Shown piece after piece: positions 17,440 through 25,402 of a stretch of 36,215 bases of DNA. Where the stretch lies: the NCBI GenBank assembly GCA_029907545.1, contig JARYLR010000014.1, positions 1-36,215 on the forward strand. The letters run 5' to 3'. Under the pieces are notes generated by a model, which did not search any database, had not been told where the DNA came from, and was given only the letters and a program-made list of their open reading frames with translations. This DNA comes from Candidatus Bathyarchaeota archaeon. GTDB lineage: Archaea; Thermoproteota; Bathyarchaeia; Bathyarchaeales; Bathycorpusculaceae. The position numbers and the translations under genes are program-made. Numbering within the stretch: the first letter of the stretch is position 1; every line of letters begins with the position of its first letter.

Positions 17440-18201
17440 TTATGGGTCATGTTCCCCGTAATGTTTGGAAGCTATAGCAGTATCCTTACCTTCGATCACG
17501 CCGTCACGGTAAAGGTCGCAAGCCCAGTTCCATTCCATCGTAGGACCATGAACTCCAGTTGACCAGCAGCCCACAATTGTCCGTGTGATATTGTAGTAAT
17601 CCATTCGAGCAGCATAGTACGCAATGTCGTAGACGTTAATTCTGCCGTCGCGGTTAACATCAACCTCAGGAATCCATATAGGATCAAGTGTGCACGGGCC
17701 TAACCCGTACAAAGCGCATATGGCCGCTATGTCAAAGATGTTCACTATGCCGTCGTAGTTTACGTCTGCAATTCTGCCAATCTTCACTGTGTCTCCGATC
17801 ATGTAGTTATCGTACGGGTCCTGGTCTCCTGCTACTGCGACATGTGCGCTTATGACGTGTCTTCCTTTGCCGAGTGCGGCTGAGTTCAAGTAGGCTTTGG
17901 CGGCTGTGAAAGTGTTTGCGCCTAAGAAGAAGCCGTTTATGTAAAGCCTTGGCGTGCTGTTGAAGTAAATGGTCACATCGCAGTACACGTCTGTTGTGCC
18001 CTCGTTCATTAAGCCTACTCCGACCCAGACATTGTGGGGCGGGGTTCCCGGCTCTGGCAGGTTATCGATTAAAGGATATCCTATAACTGCTTTGATGGCG
18101 ACATCGGTGGTTGCTGCTTTTACTGTGTGTGCTTGGATGGATGCAAAAGCTGATGTAACAAGAATTGCCACAATTGCGCATGTTATTTTTTTGACTCTCA
18201 T
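17440..18201 (-). CDS. Secreted dockerin-repeat protein
   Basis: A signal peptide (about 1-29) leads to a CARDB/Ig-like beta domain (about 30-140) with NVWVGVGLMNEGTTD. Three calcium-binding dockerin-like loops follow: DVNYDGIVNIFD, DVNRDGRINVYD and the poorer DLYRDGVIEGKD. Dockerins usually bind cohesins; no cohesin is seen in this window, so its partner is unknown. In archaea such repeats also occur without cellulosomes and may only stabilise or anchor secreted proteins. It shares this domain with the hydrolase at 5092. Confidence 0.8.
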   Translation of the reverse strand: MRVKKITCAIVAILVTSAFASIQAHTVKAATTDVAIKAVIGYPLIDNLPEPGTPPHNVWVGVGLMNEGTTDVYCDVTIYFNSTPRLYINGFFLGANTFTAAKAYLNSAALGKGRHVISAHVAVAGDQDPYDNYMIGDTVKIGRIADVNYDGIVNIFDIAAICALYGLGPCTLDPIWIPEVDVNRDGRINVYDIAYYAARMDYYNITRTIVGCWSTGVHGPTMEWNWACDLYRDGVIEGKDTAIASKHYGEHDP

Positions 18202-18377
18202 TTTCCTTGCTTCCTCCCATCTAGGAAAATCTGTCTATCGGCAGTGGCTGCTTAAAAGCGGTGAGAATACTTTGAAAGGAGATAGGTTAAAATGAAGGTG
18301 TGATATCGAAAACAATTTAATTGACAATCCCATCTAATACCTATCATCCTTTCCACAATAGCTCCCCCAAAAAAGCT

Positions 18378-18382
18378 AGGAG
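18378..18382 (+). promoter_or_regulatory. Shine-Dalgarno AGGAG fixing the TTG start of the regulator
   Basis: AGGAG lies 8 bases before TTG 18391, supporting translation from there rather than from ATG 18488. Confidence 0.55.
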
Positions 18383-18390
18383 TAGCAGCA

Positions 18391-18688
18391 TTGAGACTCA
18401 TTCAAATAGTAGCTTCTTCATCAAGACAAAAAAATACTCCTAGCTCTCGCGAAGACAAAGCAGATCCACATATCAAAGCTTGTAAGAATGTCTAACAGCA
18501 CCTACAGCCAAGTAAACCGCAATCTGCGGATCCTAGAGAGTGAAGGCATTGTAAAAATCAGGCACTACGGACGCGTAAAAATGGTTGAGCTGGACATAGC
18601 AAATCCAAGAACCAAAGTGCTTCTGCAAGTGCTTAACATCCTTGATAAGCCACTGCACGAACAAGAGCTTTACAAGAGAGCGACCTGA
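18391..18688 (+). CDS. ArsR-like winged-helix regulator, one-base frame shift at A7
   Basis: From ATG 18488 only 66 residues are read, with half of a winged helix (TYSQVNRNLRILESEGIV, then a wing IRHYGRVKMVEL). The same frame is open back to 18413 and adds ILLALAKTKQIHISKLVR, the missing first helices. The start with its SD (TTG 18391, LRLIQIVASSSRQK) lies in the neighbouring frame, and the two frames meet at A7 (18428-18434). One base fewer there gives a complete regulator of about 98 residues, the usual ArsR size. It lies just upstream of the MoaD-like gene and may control it. Sequence error, true mutation or slippage cannot be told apart here. Confidence 0.65.
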
Positions 18689-18754
18689 TCAACCGTTGCG
18701 GTGAAACAGATAATAATTACAAGAAACAAGACAATACTAGGATTCGGTGTCGCA

Positions 18755-19045
18755 TTGAAGATTAAAGTAGAATATCTCGGCCACATCAAAAACATTACTG
18801 GCAATAGACGCGAAGAGGAAGTTGAAGCCGCCGAGGATGCCGCTGTCTCTGATCTGCTGGCGCAGCTTTCAGAAAAGTATGGTGCCCCCTTTAGAAAAGC
18901 CATATACGAACCCAGAGCCGCTGATGTCAAGCCCAACTACATTGTCACAGTAAACGGTCTCTTACTGAACCAGCTAAAAGGACTCGGCACAAAACTCAAG
19001 CAAGGAGACCATGTCATCTTAATGCCAGTAGTCAGCGGTGGCTAA
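18755..19045 (+). CDS. moaD: MoaD/ThiS-like sulfur carrier protein
   Basis: This beta-grasp ubiquitin-like protein has the core LKIKVEYLG, NYIVTVNGLLLNQL and HVILMPVVSGG, ending in the diglycine that is adenylated and thiocarboxylated. MoaD gives sulfur to molybdopterin, which the tungsten aldehyde oxidoreductase at 34175 needs; relatives serve tRNA thiolation or thiamine. I chose TTG 18755 because it gives the usual length of about 96 residues. The frame is open to GTG 18701, which would add 18 residues. Its stop overlaps the convergent ABC permease stop by 4 bases. Confidence 0.8.
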   Translation: MKIKVEYLGHIKNITGNRREEEVEAAEDAAVSDLLAQLSEKYGAPFRKAIYEPRAADVKPNYIVTVNGLLLNQLKGLGTKLKQGDHVILMPVVSGG

Positions 19046-19896
19046 TACTCCTCTTTCTTATCTATCAAGCCGTCTTTTCGGGCTTTATGCATGGCGAACC
19101 TAAAAACGCCAACGCTTATTCCCACTGTTACCAAAGTCGTCAAAGATAACAGCATTAAGCTTGTCTGGAAGTCGCCTCCTGTTTGGTGAAGTATCGAGAA
19201 TCTGACACTTTTTAGAAAATACGTAACAGGCAAGGCATTGGAGATTGTTTGACCCCATGAGGGAAGAAGCTCCGGAGTGAATATGACTCCGCCGAAAAGG
19301 TAGAGGATGCTTGAAACGTATTCAGATAGCATAAACTGAACTCTGGACGTCATGATATTAATCCCGCTTAGAACATATCCCAGAGACACAAAGCACAGAG
19401 TTCCAAGAAGCATGGTTAAAGCAAGCATGGGCAAATCTATTCCCAGCCAGTTTATTGGAATAGGCAGACCTAGAATCCCTTGGAAGATCAGCACGCCAAA
19501 TCCCAGCGTCAGCAAAAGCGATAGCGACGCGTTCACCACGCCGTTCAGTGCTCTCCCCAAGATATACCATGTCAGTGAACTAGGCGACAGGTAAATGTGT
19601 TTTAGCACCTCGTAATGGGCTCGGTCATCATGGATCAGCATGCTCATTGACATCACTATCTGCACTATGTAGATGAAGAAGCTGTTGCCGATAAGCAGGA
19701 AAGCAAAGTGTTCGCCGCTGAAAACGTCCACGACTGTGCTTCCAACATAGAACATGAAACCAGCCATAAGCAAGCCAGCAAGCGGACGAACCATATAGTA
19801 AATCGCAAACACCAGAGGATCAGCCCAGTTAGTATCCACCTTCCAGCCCAACCAAACAGCCTGCTTAACTGTCCGCAGAACCGTGTTTACTGCCAA
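19042..19896 (-). CDS. ABC-2 type exporter permease
   Basis: Six TM helices of the ABC-2 membrane family are visible, with GGVIFTPELLPSWGQTISNALPVTYFLKSVR, split by the usual short loop, near the C-terminal half. The open frame extends to 20181, but that part is a shadow of the upstream permease. TTG 19896 with GGGGAGG upstream gives 284 residues and a 10-base overlap with the previous gene. It forms one exporter with the two genes upstream. The substrate is unknown; such exporters often move lipids, drugs or polysaccharides. Confidence 0.8.
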   Translation of the reverse strand: MAVNTVLRTVKQAVWLGWKVDTNWADPLVFAIYYMVRPLAGLLMAGFMFYVGSTVVDVFSGEHFAFLLIGNSFFIYIVQIVMSMSMLIHDDRAHYEVLKHIYLSPSSLTWYILGRALNGVVNASLSLLLTLGFGVLIFQGILGLPIPINWLGIDLPMLALTMLLGTLCFVSLGYVLSGINIMTSRVQFMLSEYVSSILYLFGGVIFTPELLPSWGQTISNALPVTYFLKSVRFSILHQTGGDFQTSLMLLSLTTLVTVGISVGVFRFAMHKARKDGLIDKKEEY

Positions 19897-20696
19897 CGAA
19901 GCGTCAGCCTCCCCTCTTTCTTGCCTAGATTTTCCATAAAATTCAAAGCAAGCTTCGCTAAAGGCAGTAAAATCAAGGTAAAAACAATAAGAGCAATCAC
20001 ATGCGGCCAGACTTGCGCAATACCTTCTCCCGAGATCGCTGTTCGCCTTATGCCGTCCAGCCCGAAGGTTAGAGGAACAAGAGACGCAAGAAGCTGTAGC
20101 AACGTTGGCAGGTATCTTACTGGGTAGAATGAACCTGAGATAAACTGTACAGGTTCCTGTAGGAGGCTTGCAGTGTGCCATGCCTCCCTTCCATAGAGTA
20201 GGAAAAGAGAAGCAAAAAGCATTCCCAGCGAGTAAAGTGCTGCAATCGTCAAGAAGAAAATCAGCAGCGCTGTGAATGGCTCGTTTAGGGCGATTGGAAC
20301 CTGGAAGATCAGCGAGCCCACGGTAAGGATCGCTACCGCTCTTAAAGTGGTGTTTACAAAGCCTCCAAGAGCCATCCCCAGAAGAATCGCCATCCTTGAG
20401 ATTGGAGCAACCAAATAAGCTTCAAGTGTTCCCGTTTCTTTTTCCCAATAGAACTGTGCAGACATGTTCCAAAGCACGTTTGTCCAGAAAGCCAGCATAG
20501 TTCCGCCTATGACAACGAATCCCGCGAACTCTGCGCCTACTCCAAGCATCTTGTACAAGTAAACGTAGGCGCTTAATGTGAATATGGGAAGGAACATGTC
20601 GAAAATCAGCCATTCAGGCTCTCGGTTACCTCCTTTAACTCTGACCCATAGCCTTGCGTAAGCAACACGGAGGTTTCTGACTAGATCATCAAGCAT
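19887..20696 (-). CDS. ABC-2 type exporter permease
   Basis: This 269-residue protein has six TM helices and the ABC-2 elements NMSAQFYWEKETGTLE (the coupling-helix region) and SGSFYPVRYLPTLLQ. The ATG overlaps the ATPase gene's end by 8 bases, indicating translational coupling. With the second permease it would form a heterodimeric membrane part. Confidence 0.85.
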   Translation of the reverse strand: MLDDLVRNLRVAYARLWVRVKGGNREPEWLIFDMFLPIFTLSAYVYLYKMLGVGAEFAGFVVIGGTMLAFWTNVLWNMSAQFYWEKETGTLEAYLVAPISRMAILLGMALGGFVNTTLRAVAILTVGSLIFQVPIALNEPFTALLIFFLTIAALYSLGMLFASLFLLYGREAWHTASLLQEPVQFISGSFYPVRYLPTLLQLLASLVPLTFGLDGIRRTAISGEGIAQVWPHVIALIVFTLILLPLAKLALNFMENLGKKEGRLTLRWQ

Positions 20697-21681
20697 GGGC
20701 TTTTTCCTCTGCTTCTTCGAAGCCTTTGCCGACGAGCCTTATGTAAACGTCTTCAAGTGTCGGCTCGGTTTCGTTTACTGAGAGAACTTTCAGTTTAGCT
20801 TCGGTTAGTTTGGATTCTATTTCCGCGAAGACTCTTCTATCATCCACCATTACTCTGAGGTGGGTTACGCCTGTCTGGATGTTGCGTGTCTCTGAGTAGC
20901 CAATGATGCCTTTTACCTTCTCAATAAAGCTGAAATCTATTTGAATTGAGGAAACTTCTATCTTGGCTATTGGTGTTCTTCTAAGGTCTTCTTTAAGCAC
21001 CTGTGGGCTGTCACATGCAAGTATTTTTCCATTGCTTATTATGGCAACTCTATCGCACATCTCGTCAGCTTCAATCATGTAGTGAGTAGTCAAGAGAACT
21101 GTTCCCTTTCTCTCCCGTTTAGCCCAGTCAATCACATAGTTCCTAAGCTTCTTTGCCGTCAGCACATCCAACCCCAAAGTAGGCTCATCTAGAAACAGAA
21201 TTTTCGGGTCGCTCAGCAGGCCTCTTGCAAGGCTCATTCTCTGCTTATACCCCGTGGAGAGCTTGGACATTCTGGTGTTAGCATACTGTTCAAAATCCAA
21301 GTCAGCCATCAAACGTTTGCTTCTTTCTTTTGCAACAGAGGAAGGTAAGCCATAAAGCTGAGAAAAAAACCAGAGATTCTCCTTAACCGAGAGGATTCCG
21401 TAGCCTGGAGTCTCGCCGCCGGAGACTAGATTAATGATCTTTCGCACTCTGTCCGCTTCTTTGACCACGTTGAAGTCGGCTACATATGCTTCGCCTCTTG
21501 TGGGAAGCAGAAGCGTTGTTAAAATCTTGATCAAAGTCGTTTTGCCTGCGCCGTTCGGTCCTAGCAACCCGAAAATTTCGCCTTCCTTTATGGAAATTGA
21601 AACTTCGTCTAAAGCTTTCACTAGCTCTTTCTTCTTGCCGAAAGTGCGACACAGGTTAATTGTCTCAACGTAATCAGGCAC
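20689..21681 (-). CDS. ABC exporter ATPase, DrrA/CcmA-like
   Basis: All ATPase motifs are present: Walker A GPNGAGKTT, a Q-loop region (about 80-90), signature LSTGYKQRMSLARG, Walker B ILFLDEPTLGLD and switch His in LLTTHYMIEADEM. The C-terminal 100 residues, with EPTLEDVYIRLVGKGF, match the extension of daunorubicin-type ATPases. A GTG start opens the three-gene operon. A TTAACTAT element upstream may be its TATA box. Confidence 0.9.
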   Translation of the reverse strand: MPDYVETINLCRTFGKKKELVKALDEVSISIKEGEIFGLLGPNGAGKTTLIKILTTLLLPTRGEAYVADFNVVKEADRVRKIINLVSGGETPGYGILSVKENLWFFSQLYGLPSSVAKERSKRLMADLDFEQYANTRMSKLSTGYKQRMSLARGLLSDPKILFLDEPTLGLDVLTAKKLRNYVIDWAKRERKGTVLLTTHYMIEADEMCDRVAIISNGKILACDSPQVLKEDLRRTPIAKIEVSSIQIDFSFIEKVKGIIGYSETRNIQTGVTHLRVMVDDRRVFAEIESKLTEAKLKVLSVNETEPTLEDVYIRLVGKGFEEAEEKAHA

Positions 21682-21777
21682 TAGCAGTCACAAGACCTAG
21701 CACAATGCAAATTGGCATAGTTAAGAATTTCTGTCACATGGAAAAAGGCTCTAGAAACTATGCGTCCTCTATTCAGG

Positions 21778-22980
21778 TTAGACTTCGAGGAAAACATCCA
21801 TCTCAGTAAGATTGCGACAACCCTTTTTCGTGACCTCAACCACGTCTTCGATGCGAACTCCACCTATCTTTGGATCATACAATCCAGGCTCAACCGAAAC
21901 AACATTATGCTCTTCCAAGGCGTGATTATAGAGCTCGTTCATGCCTGGGCCTTCGTGGACTTCCAGTCCAATACCATGACCGAGGCTGTGTAGGTATCCT
22001 TTGCTGATTTGTTTGCCTCCTCTTATGGTTTGGTAGCCAGCTTTCTCCAAGAGGTCACAGCATAGCTTTTGCATGTCACTTCCTAGAACCCCTGCTCTTA
22101 TGGCATCCATTGCCGCATTCTTGGTGTCCAGCACGGTTTCAAACATTTTCTTAACCGTTTTTGAGGCTTTGCCCCTCACGATGGTGCGTGTCATGTCTGA
22201 AACGTAGCGGTTTTTCACGCTTTTAGGGAAGACATCAATCACAATAGGCTTGTTGGCCTTCAAAACATCATCTGCCTTACCTGCGTAGTGAGGGTCTGCG
22301 CCTCCAAGCCCGCATGCAATGATCGTTTCCTCTTCAGCAACACAGCCATTGTCAGCAAACGTGTGGTCGAATACTGAGCGCACCTTGCCTGAGGTAAGCA
22401 GCTTCTTTCTTCCATCTTCTCGGTAGATTAGGGCTTTGTTGGCGCTGACTTCCGAGTTCTTTATGAGCTCTATCGCCTTTGACGTGGCTTTCTCCACAGC
22501 TCTCTGCACAAGCTTAATGTTCGCAATCTCGTCTGGTTCCTTGGTTTCTCTGGCTTTCTCAACAATGTCAAAAAGCGGCTCTATTTTCAGTCCCTCATGC
22601 CTTAAAGCGTCAGCAAGCACCACAGGAAGGTTTGGGGGAACATAAATCGGCTCATCGGCCCCAAGCTCCTTTTTTGCCAGAGCGGCTACAAACTTTAAGG
22701 CACCAGTCTTCGGGTTTGATGCTGATTTGACAATTCTGAGGTAATCGTAGTCAAAGTAGGAACGCACGTTCTTTACTCTTGACTCTTTCTTGGCTCTAGC
22801 CAGCTCCATCTGATTAACAACAAGCAAAGGCGCCTCACCCAGCTTTTTTAGAAAAATAAACGGGTCAGGTGCCAGAAACCCAGAAAGATAGTACATGTTC
22901 ACATTCTTGTAGCTCTCAGAATAGAGCAGCATTGAACTGATGTTTTTTTCTGACAAAATCCTGTCGATGTCCCTTCTCAT
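21778..22980 (-). CDS. M24 family Xaa-Pro aminopeptidase
   Basis: This is a two-domain pita-bread peptidase. The N-terminal creatinase-like domain (about 1-155) precedes the catalytic domain (about 165-400). The dinuclear metal ligands are visible: Asp in IVIDVFP, Asp in YVSDMTRT, His in SLGHGIGLEVHEG, Glu in VVSVEPGLY and Glu in GGVRIEDVVEV. It removes an N-terminal residue before proline in peptides taken up or released inside the cell. The ATG has CTGGAGC upstream, and TTTTATCT about 35 bases upstream may be the TATA box. Confidence 0.9.
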   Translation of the reverse strand: MRRDIDRILSEKNISSMLLYSESYKNVNMYYLSGFLAPDPFIFLKKLGEAPLLVVNQMELARAKKESRVKNVRSYFDYDYLRIVKSASNPKTGALKFVAALAKKELGADEPIYVPPNLPVVLADALRHEGLKIEPLFDIVEKARETKEPDEIANIKLVQRAVEKATSKAIELIKNSEVSANKALIYREDGRKKLLTSGKVRSVFDHTFADNGCVAEEETIIACGLGGADPHYAGKADDVLKANKPIVIDVFPKSVKNRYVSDMTRTIVRGKASKTVKKMFETVLDTKNAAMDAIRAGVLGSDMQKLCCDLLEKAGYQTIRGGKQISKGYLHSLGHGIGLEVHEGPGMNELYNHALEEHNVVSVEPGLYDPKIGGVRIEDVVEVTKKGCRNLTEMDVFLEV

Positions 22981-23208
22981 TTTTTGCTCCAGCCTAGAGA
23001 AATCCGAGTAGGCGTTCTAGAGATAAAAGCGTTGCCACTTTGCATCGACCACATCGCGGAAGCAACCTAAAAAAGATAAATAGAGTCGCAACCATACTGT
23101 GATCTGTCTAGAAAGATAATTTCACGTGCAATGCAACTGGTGATCAACGGTTCGCATGTGTTCACGCGAAACTTAAAGTGGAGACGCAAAGAGATTGGAA
23201 GGCAGCAT

Positions 23209-24001
23209 ATGAATTGAAAATCTTCAAGAATCGAATATTGAGGATTTAATTTACGTCTGCTCCTCGAAAAGACTTGCCGATCCCATACACCAGCAAGGTG
23301 TCAAACTCAAAAAGCAATGGCTGCGTGAAATGCTTGGGACCTATGGATCATGCGCGAAAATCGCCTACTACAAGGATAGGCCGGTAGCTCAAATACTATA
23401 CTATCCTGAAGAAGCTATCAAGACTAGAGCCTTCAAACGAAAAGAAGTCCTAGTAATATCATGTACATATAACCCAGTTGCAGATGCGCAGAAACTCGGC
23501 ATCGGCACAAGGCTACTGAAAAGCGTCATTCAAGATGCACGGCAAAAGAAAACATGCTTAGGCAACAGACCATGCAAATTCATAATTGCCAAGGCATTCA
23601 ACACAGGTGAAGCCCTACCGTTGCCAGAATTCTACAGAAAAAACGGCTTTATTCCCACTCCCAGAAACGACGCACTATATTTACCAGTTGCGTCCAGCTA
23701 CGAAGAAGAAACGCCGATAAGAGAATATGAACCACTACCTGAAGACCTAGGAAAAGCAGTTGTCTTTTATGGGCCAATCTGCCAATTCAGCTTTCCATTT
23801 GCAAACAGAATAGTCGACCTCGTAAAACAAGTTGCACCCAACATTACCATAGAACTAGTTAATGAGTGGGAGAACCCTCAAGAGTCGATAAGACGGAAAA
23901 ACTGGTGGCTTATCGTCAATGCCAAACCCATACGCACTTTCTTTATGGCGACTGAGCGGTTTAAGCAGGAAGTAAAAGAGGCTGTGGACGGAAAAACCTA
24001 G
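23209..24001 (+). CDS. GNAT acetyltransferase, start region out of frame by one base
   Basis: The catalytic frame has VISCTYNPVADAQKLGIGTRLL, here in the order beta4 then the acetyl-CoA pyrophosphate loop (KLGIGTRL), followed by FYRKNGF as in GNAT proteins. ATG 23330 would drop the first strand and helix. The frame is open from 23213 and reads IENLQESNIEDLIYVCSSKR, a normal GNAT start. An ATG at 23209 with GGAAGG six bases upstream lies one base out of that frame. Either ATT 23213 is a rare start or one base is extra. The C-terminal part of about 90 residues is thioredoxin-like in look and unassigned. The substrate is unknown. Confidence 0.7.
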
Positions 24002-24083
24002 AGTTTTTGGCGTTGTTTCTGCAATTGGGACAAAGATATAAACAAAAGCTTAAAAGCAAGATGAAACAAGATAGCTTGAAATG

Positions 24084-24162
24084 AATGAGGAGAATGGTAA
24101 GATTGGAATTTTTCCTCCCTTCTCTCCTTTCTCCCCCTAAAAGTTTGCTACCATTCTCCTCA
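24084..24162. repeat. 16-bp perfect inverted repeat around a pyrimidine-rich loop
   Basis: AATGAGGAGAATGGTA (24084-24099) and its exact reverse complement (24147-24162) enclose a 47-base loop rich in C and T. It lies between the GNAT stop and the flavodoxin-like gene and codes for nothing visible. It could be a small RNA, a terminator active on either strand, or a remnant of a miniature mobile element. No target duplication was seen. Confidence 0.7.
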
Positions 24163-24298
24163 TTACTCTTAGGCTCTTTTGCACACTTATACCTTGTGGA
24201 ACAATCTTCTATCGGCTGCCGGACACATCTAGACGCTTGAAAACCGTGTGAAAAGGCTTAAATTGCTACTGGTTTCCACTTCTAGAAGTGGTGTGATT

Positions 24299-24772
24299 AT
24301 GGTTAAGATTCTGATAGTTTACCATTCTAGAACAGGAAACACTGAGAAAATGGCCAAAGCGGTTGCAGAAGGCGCTCAGCAGGTTAAGGGTGCGGAAGTA
24401 GTCGTGAAAAGAGTTGAGCAGACAGCAGTAAACGATCTTTTGGATGCGGAAGCAATTGTGATGGGCTCTCCGACTTACTATGGTCAAATGTCTAGCAAGC
24501 TGAAAGCCCTCATTGACGAATCGGTCAAAATCCATGGAAAACTGGCGGGAAAGATCGGTGCTGCATTCACCAGCTCCGGTGGGACAGCTTGCGGTGCAGA
24601 AACCACGTTGCTTTCAATAGTGCAAGCCATGCTCGTCCATGGGATGATAGTGCAGGGGAGAGCAGACGACAAACATTATGGAGAGGCAGCCGTCGGTTCG
24701 CCAGACAAAAAGGAACTTGAGTCTTGCAAAGAGCTTGGGAAAAGAGTAGCGAGTTTGGCTGTGAAGATGTAG
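24299..24772 (+). CDS. Flavodoxin / WrbA-like flavoprotein
   Basis: The N-terminal VYHSRTGNTEKMA is the FMN phosphate-binding loop of flavodoxins. GSPTYYGQMSSKLK and SSGGTACGAETTLL match the loops of the WrbA/NAD(P)H:quinone oxidoreductase branch. The protein has 158 residues from ATG 24299; the frame is open to 24248, but that part overlaps a likely TATA element (CTTAAAT near 24258). It would transfer electrons between ferredoxin- or NAD(P)H-linked partners and quinone-like or other acceptors. The exact partner is unknown. Confidence 0.85.
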   Translation: MVKILIVYHSRTGNTEKMAKAVAEGAQQVKGAEVVVKRVEQTAVNDLLDAEAIVMGSPTYYGQMSSKLKALIDESVKIHGKLAGKIGAAFTSSGGTACGAETTLLSIVQAMLVHGMIVQGRADDKHYGEAAVGSPDKKELESCKELGKRVASLAVKM

Positions 24773-24822
24773 GGCAAAGCCTTAACTATATATTGGTTTT
24801 CACGTTTTAAAGGAAATTTGAA

Positions 24823-25302
24823 ATGAATTATCTGACTGTTGCAAAGGCCTATACAACGATAGCGTTCGGAGTTTCAATATTCTTGTGGCCTTACCTATCT
24901 TCAGCATTACTTGCGCCTTCGATACCGCTTGCTTTGATTCATCCTTTTTTTACCGCTGAACTGGCGTTGATGTTGTCAATTGTTATTGCTTGGATTTTGA
25001 TGATTCCGATTTGCTTATCCAAACTGCGAAAACAAAAAAATACCTTTAAAAAAAGCATAGCTCCGAACTGGTATGTAATTTTCTTGGCCTCTGCTACGCT
25101 AGTTGTGGCTATTTCAGGGTGCATCTTCTATTCCCAGCCCGTCCAATATGAATGGGAAGCTGATGATTTACGAAGGATGCCCCCTATTCCTCCGCCAAAC
25201 CTCTTTGCACGCATTAATGGCTTTGGCACTCTCTTTTGCGAAGCAGCATGGATAATAGATGGAATTCGCAAAATTTCCGAGAAGCTGCAAGGAAAATCGT
25301 AA
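24823..25302 (+). CDS. Small membrane protein, unknown
   Basis: This 159-residue protein has three clear TM helices (about 8-32, 38-65, 83-105) and a C-terminal amphipathic part. No family is recognised. A TATA-like ACTATATAT lies about 30-38 bases upstream and AAAGG lies before the ATG, so expression as its own unit is likely. It ends 4 bases before the tRNA gene on the other strand. Confidence 0.75.
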   Translation: MNYLTVAKAYTTIAFGVSIFLWPYLSSALLAPSIPLALIHPFFTAELALMLSIVIAWILMIPICLSKLRKQKNTFKKSIAPNWYVIFLASATLVVAISGCIFYSQPVQYEWEADDLRRMPPIPPPNLFARINGFGTLFCEAAWIIDGIRKISEKLQGKS

Positions 25303-25306
25303 ATGA

Positions 25307-25381
25307 TGGGCCCGGGGCGATTTGAACACCCGACCAACAGGTTATGAGCCTGGCGCTCTAACCGGGCTGAGCTACGGGCCC
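25307..25381 (-). tRNA. tRNA with anticodon CAU (elongator Met or agmatidine-type Ile2)
   Basis: A complete cloverleaf was read by hand on the minus strand. The acceptor is GGGCCCG paired with CGGGCCC and discriminator A, the D stem GCTC/GAGC, the anticodon loop CTCATAA, and the T stem GGGTG/CGCCC with loop TTCAAAT. CCA is not encoded. The G1-C72 pair and the lack of three G-C pairs in the anticodon stem argue against an initiator. The outer anticodon-stem pair would be C-U, a mismatch. The acceptor resembles archaeal tRNA-Ile2, so the CAU may be modified to read AUA. There is no intron. A TTTAAA at 25413-25418 may be the promoter. Confidence 0.92.
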
Positions 25382-25402
25382 TCGGTTGTGTATTATGCTA
25401 TT

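Noticed and set aside
19897-20181. N-terminal 95-residue extension of the ABC permease frame
   Set aside because: It runs in another frame over the upstream permease, is Cys/Arg-rich and unlike the family; TTG 19896 with an SD gives the right length.
24084-24162. Insertion sequence ends
   Set aside because: Only 79 bases in total, no transposase, no flanking direct repeat visible.
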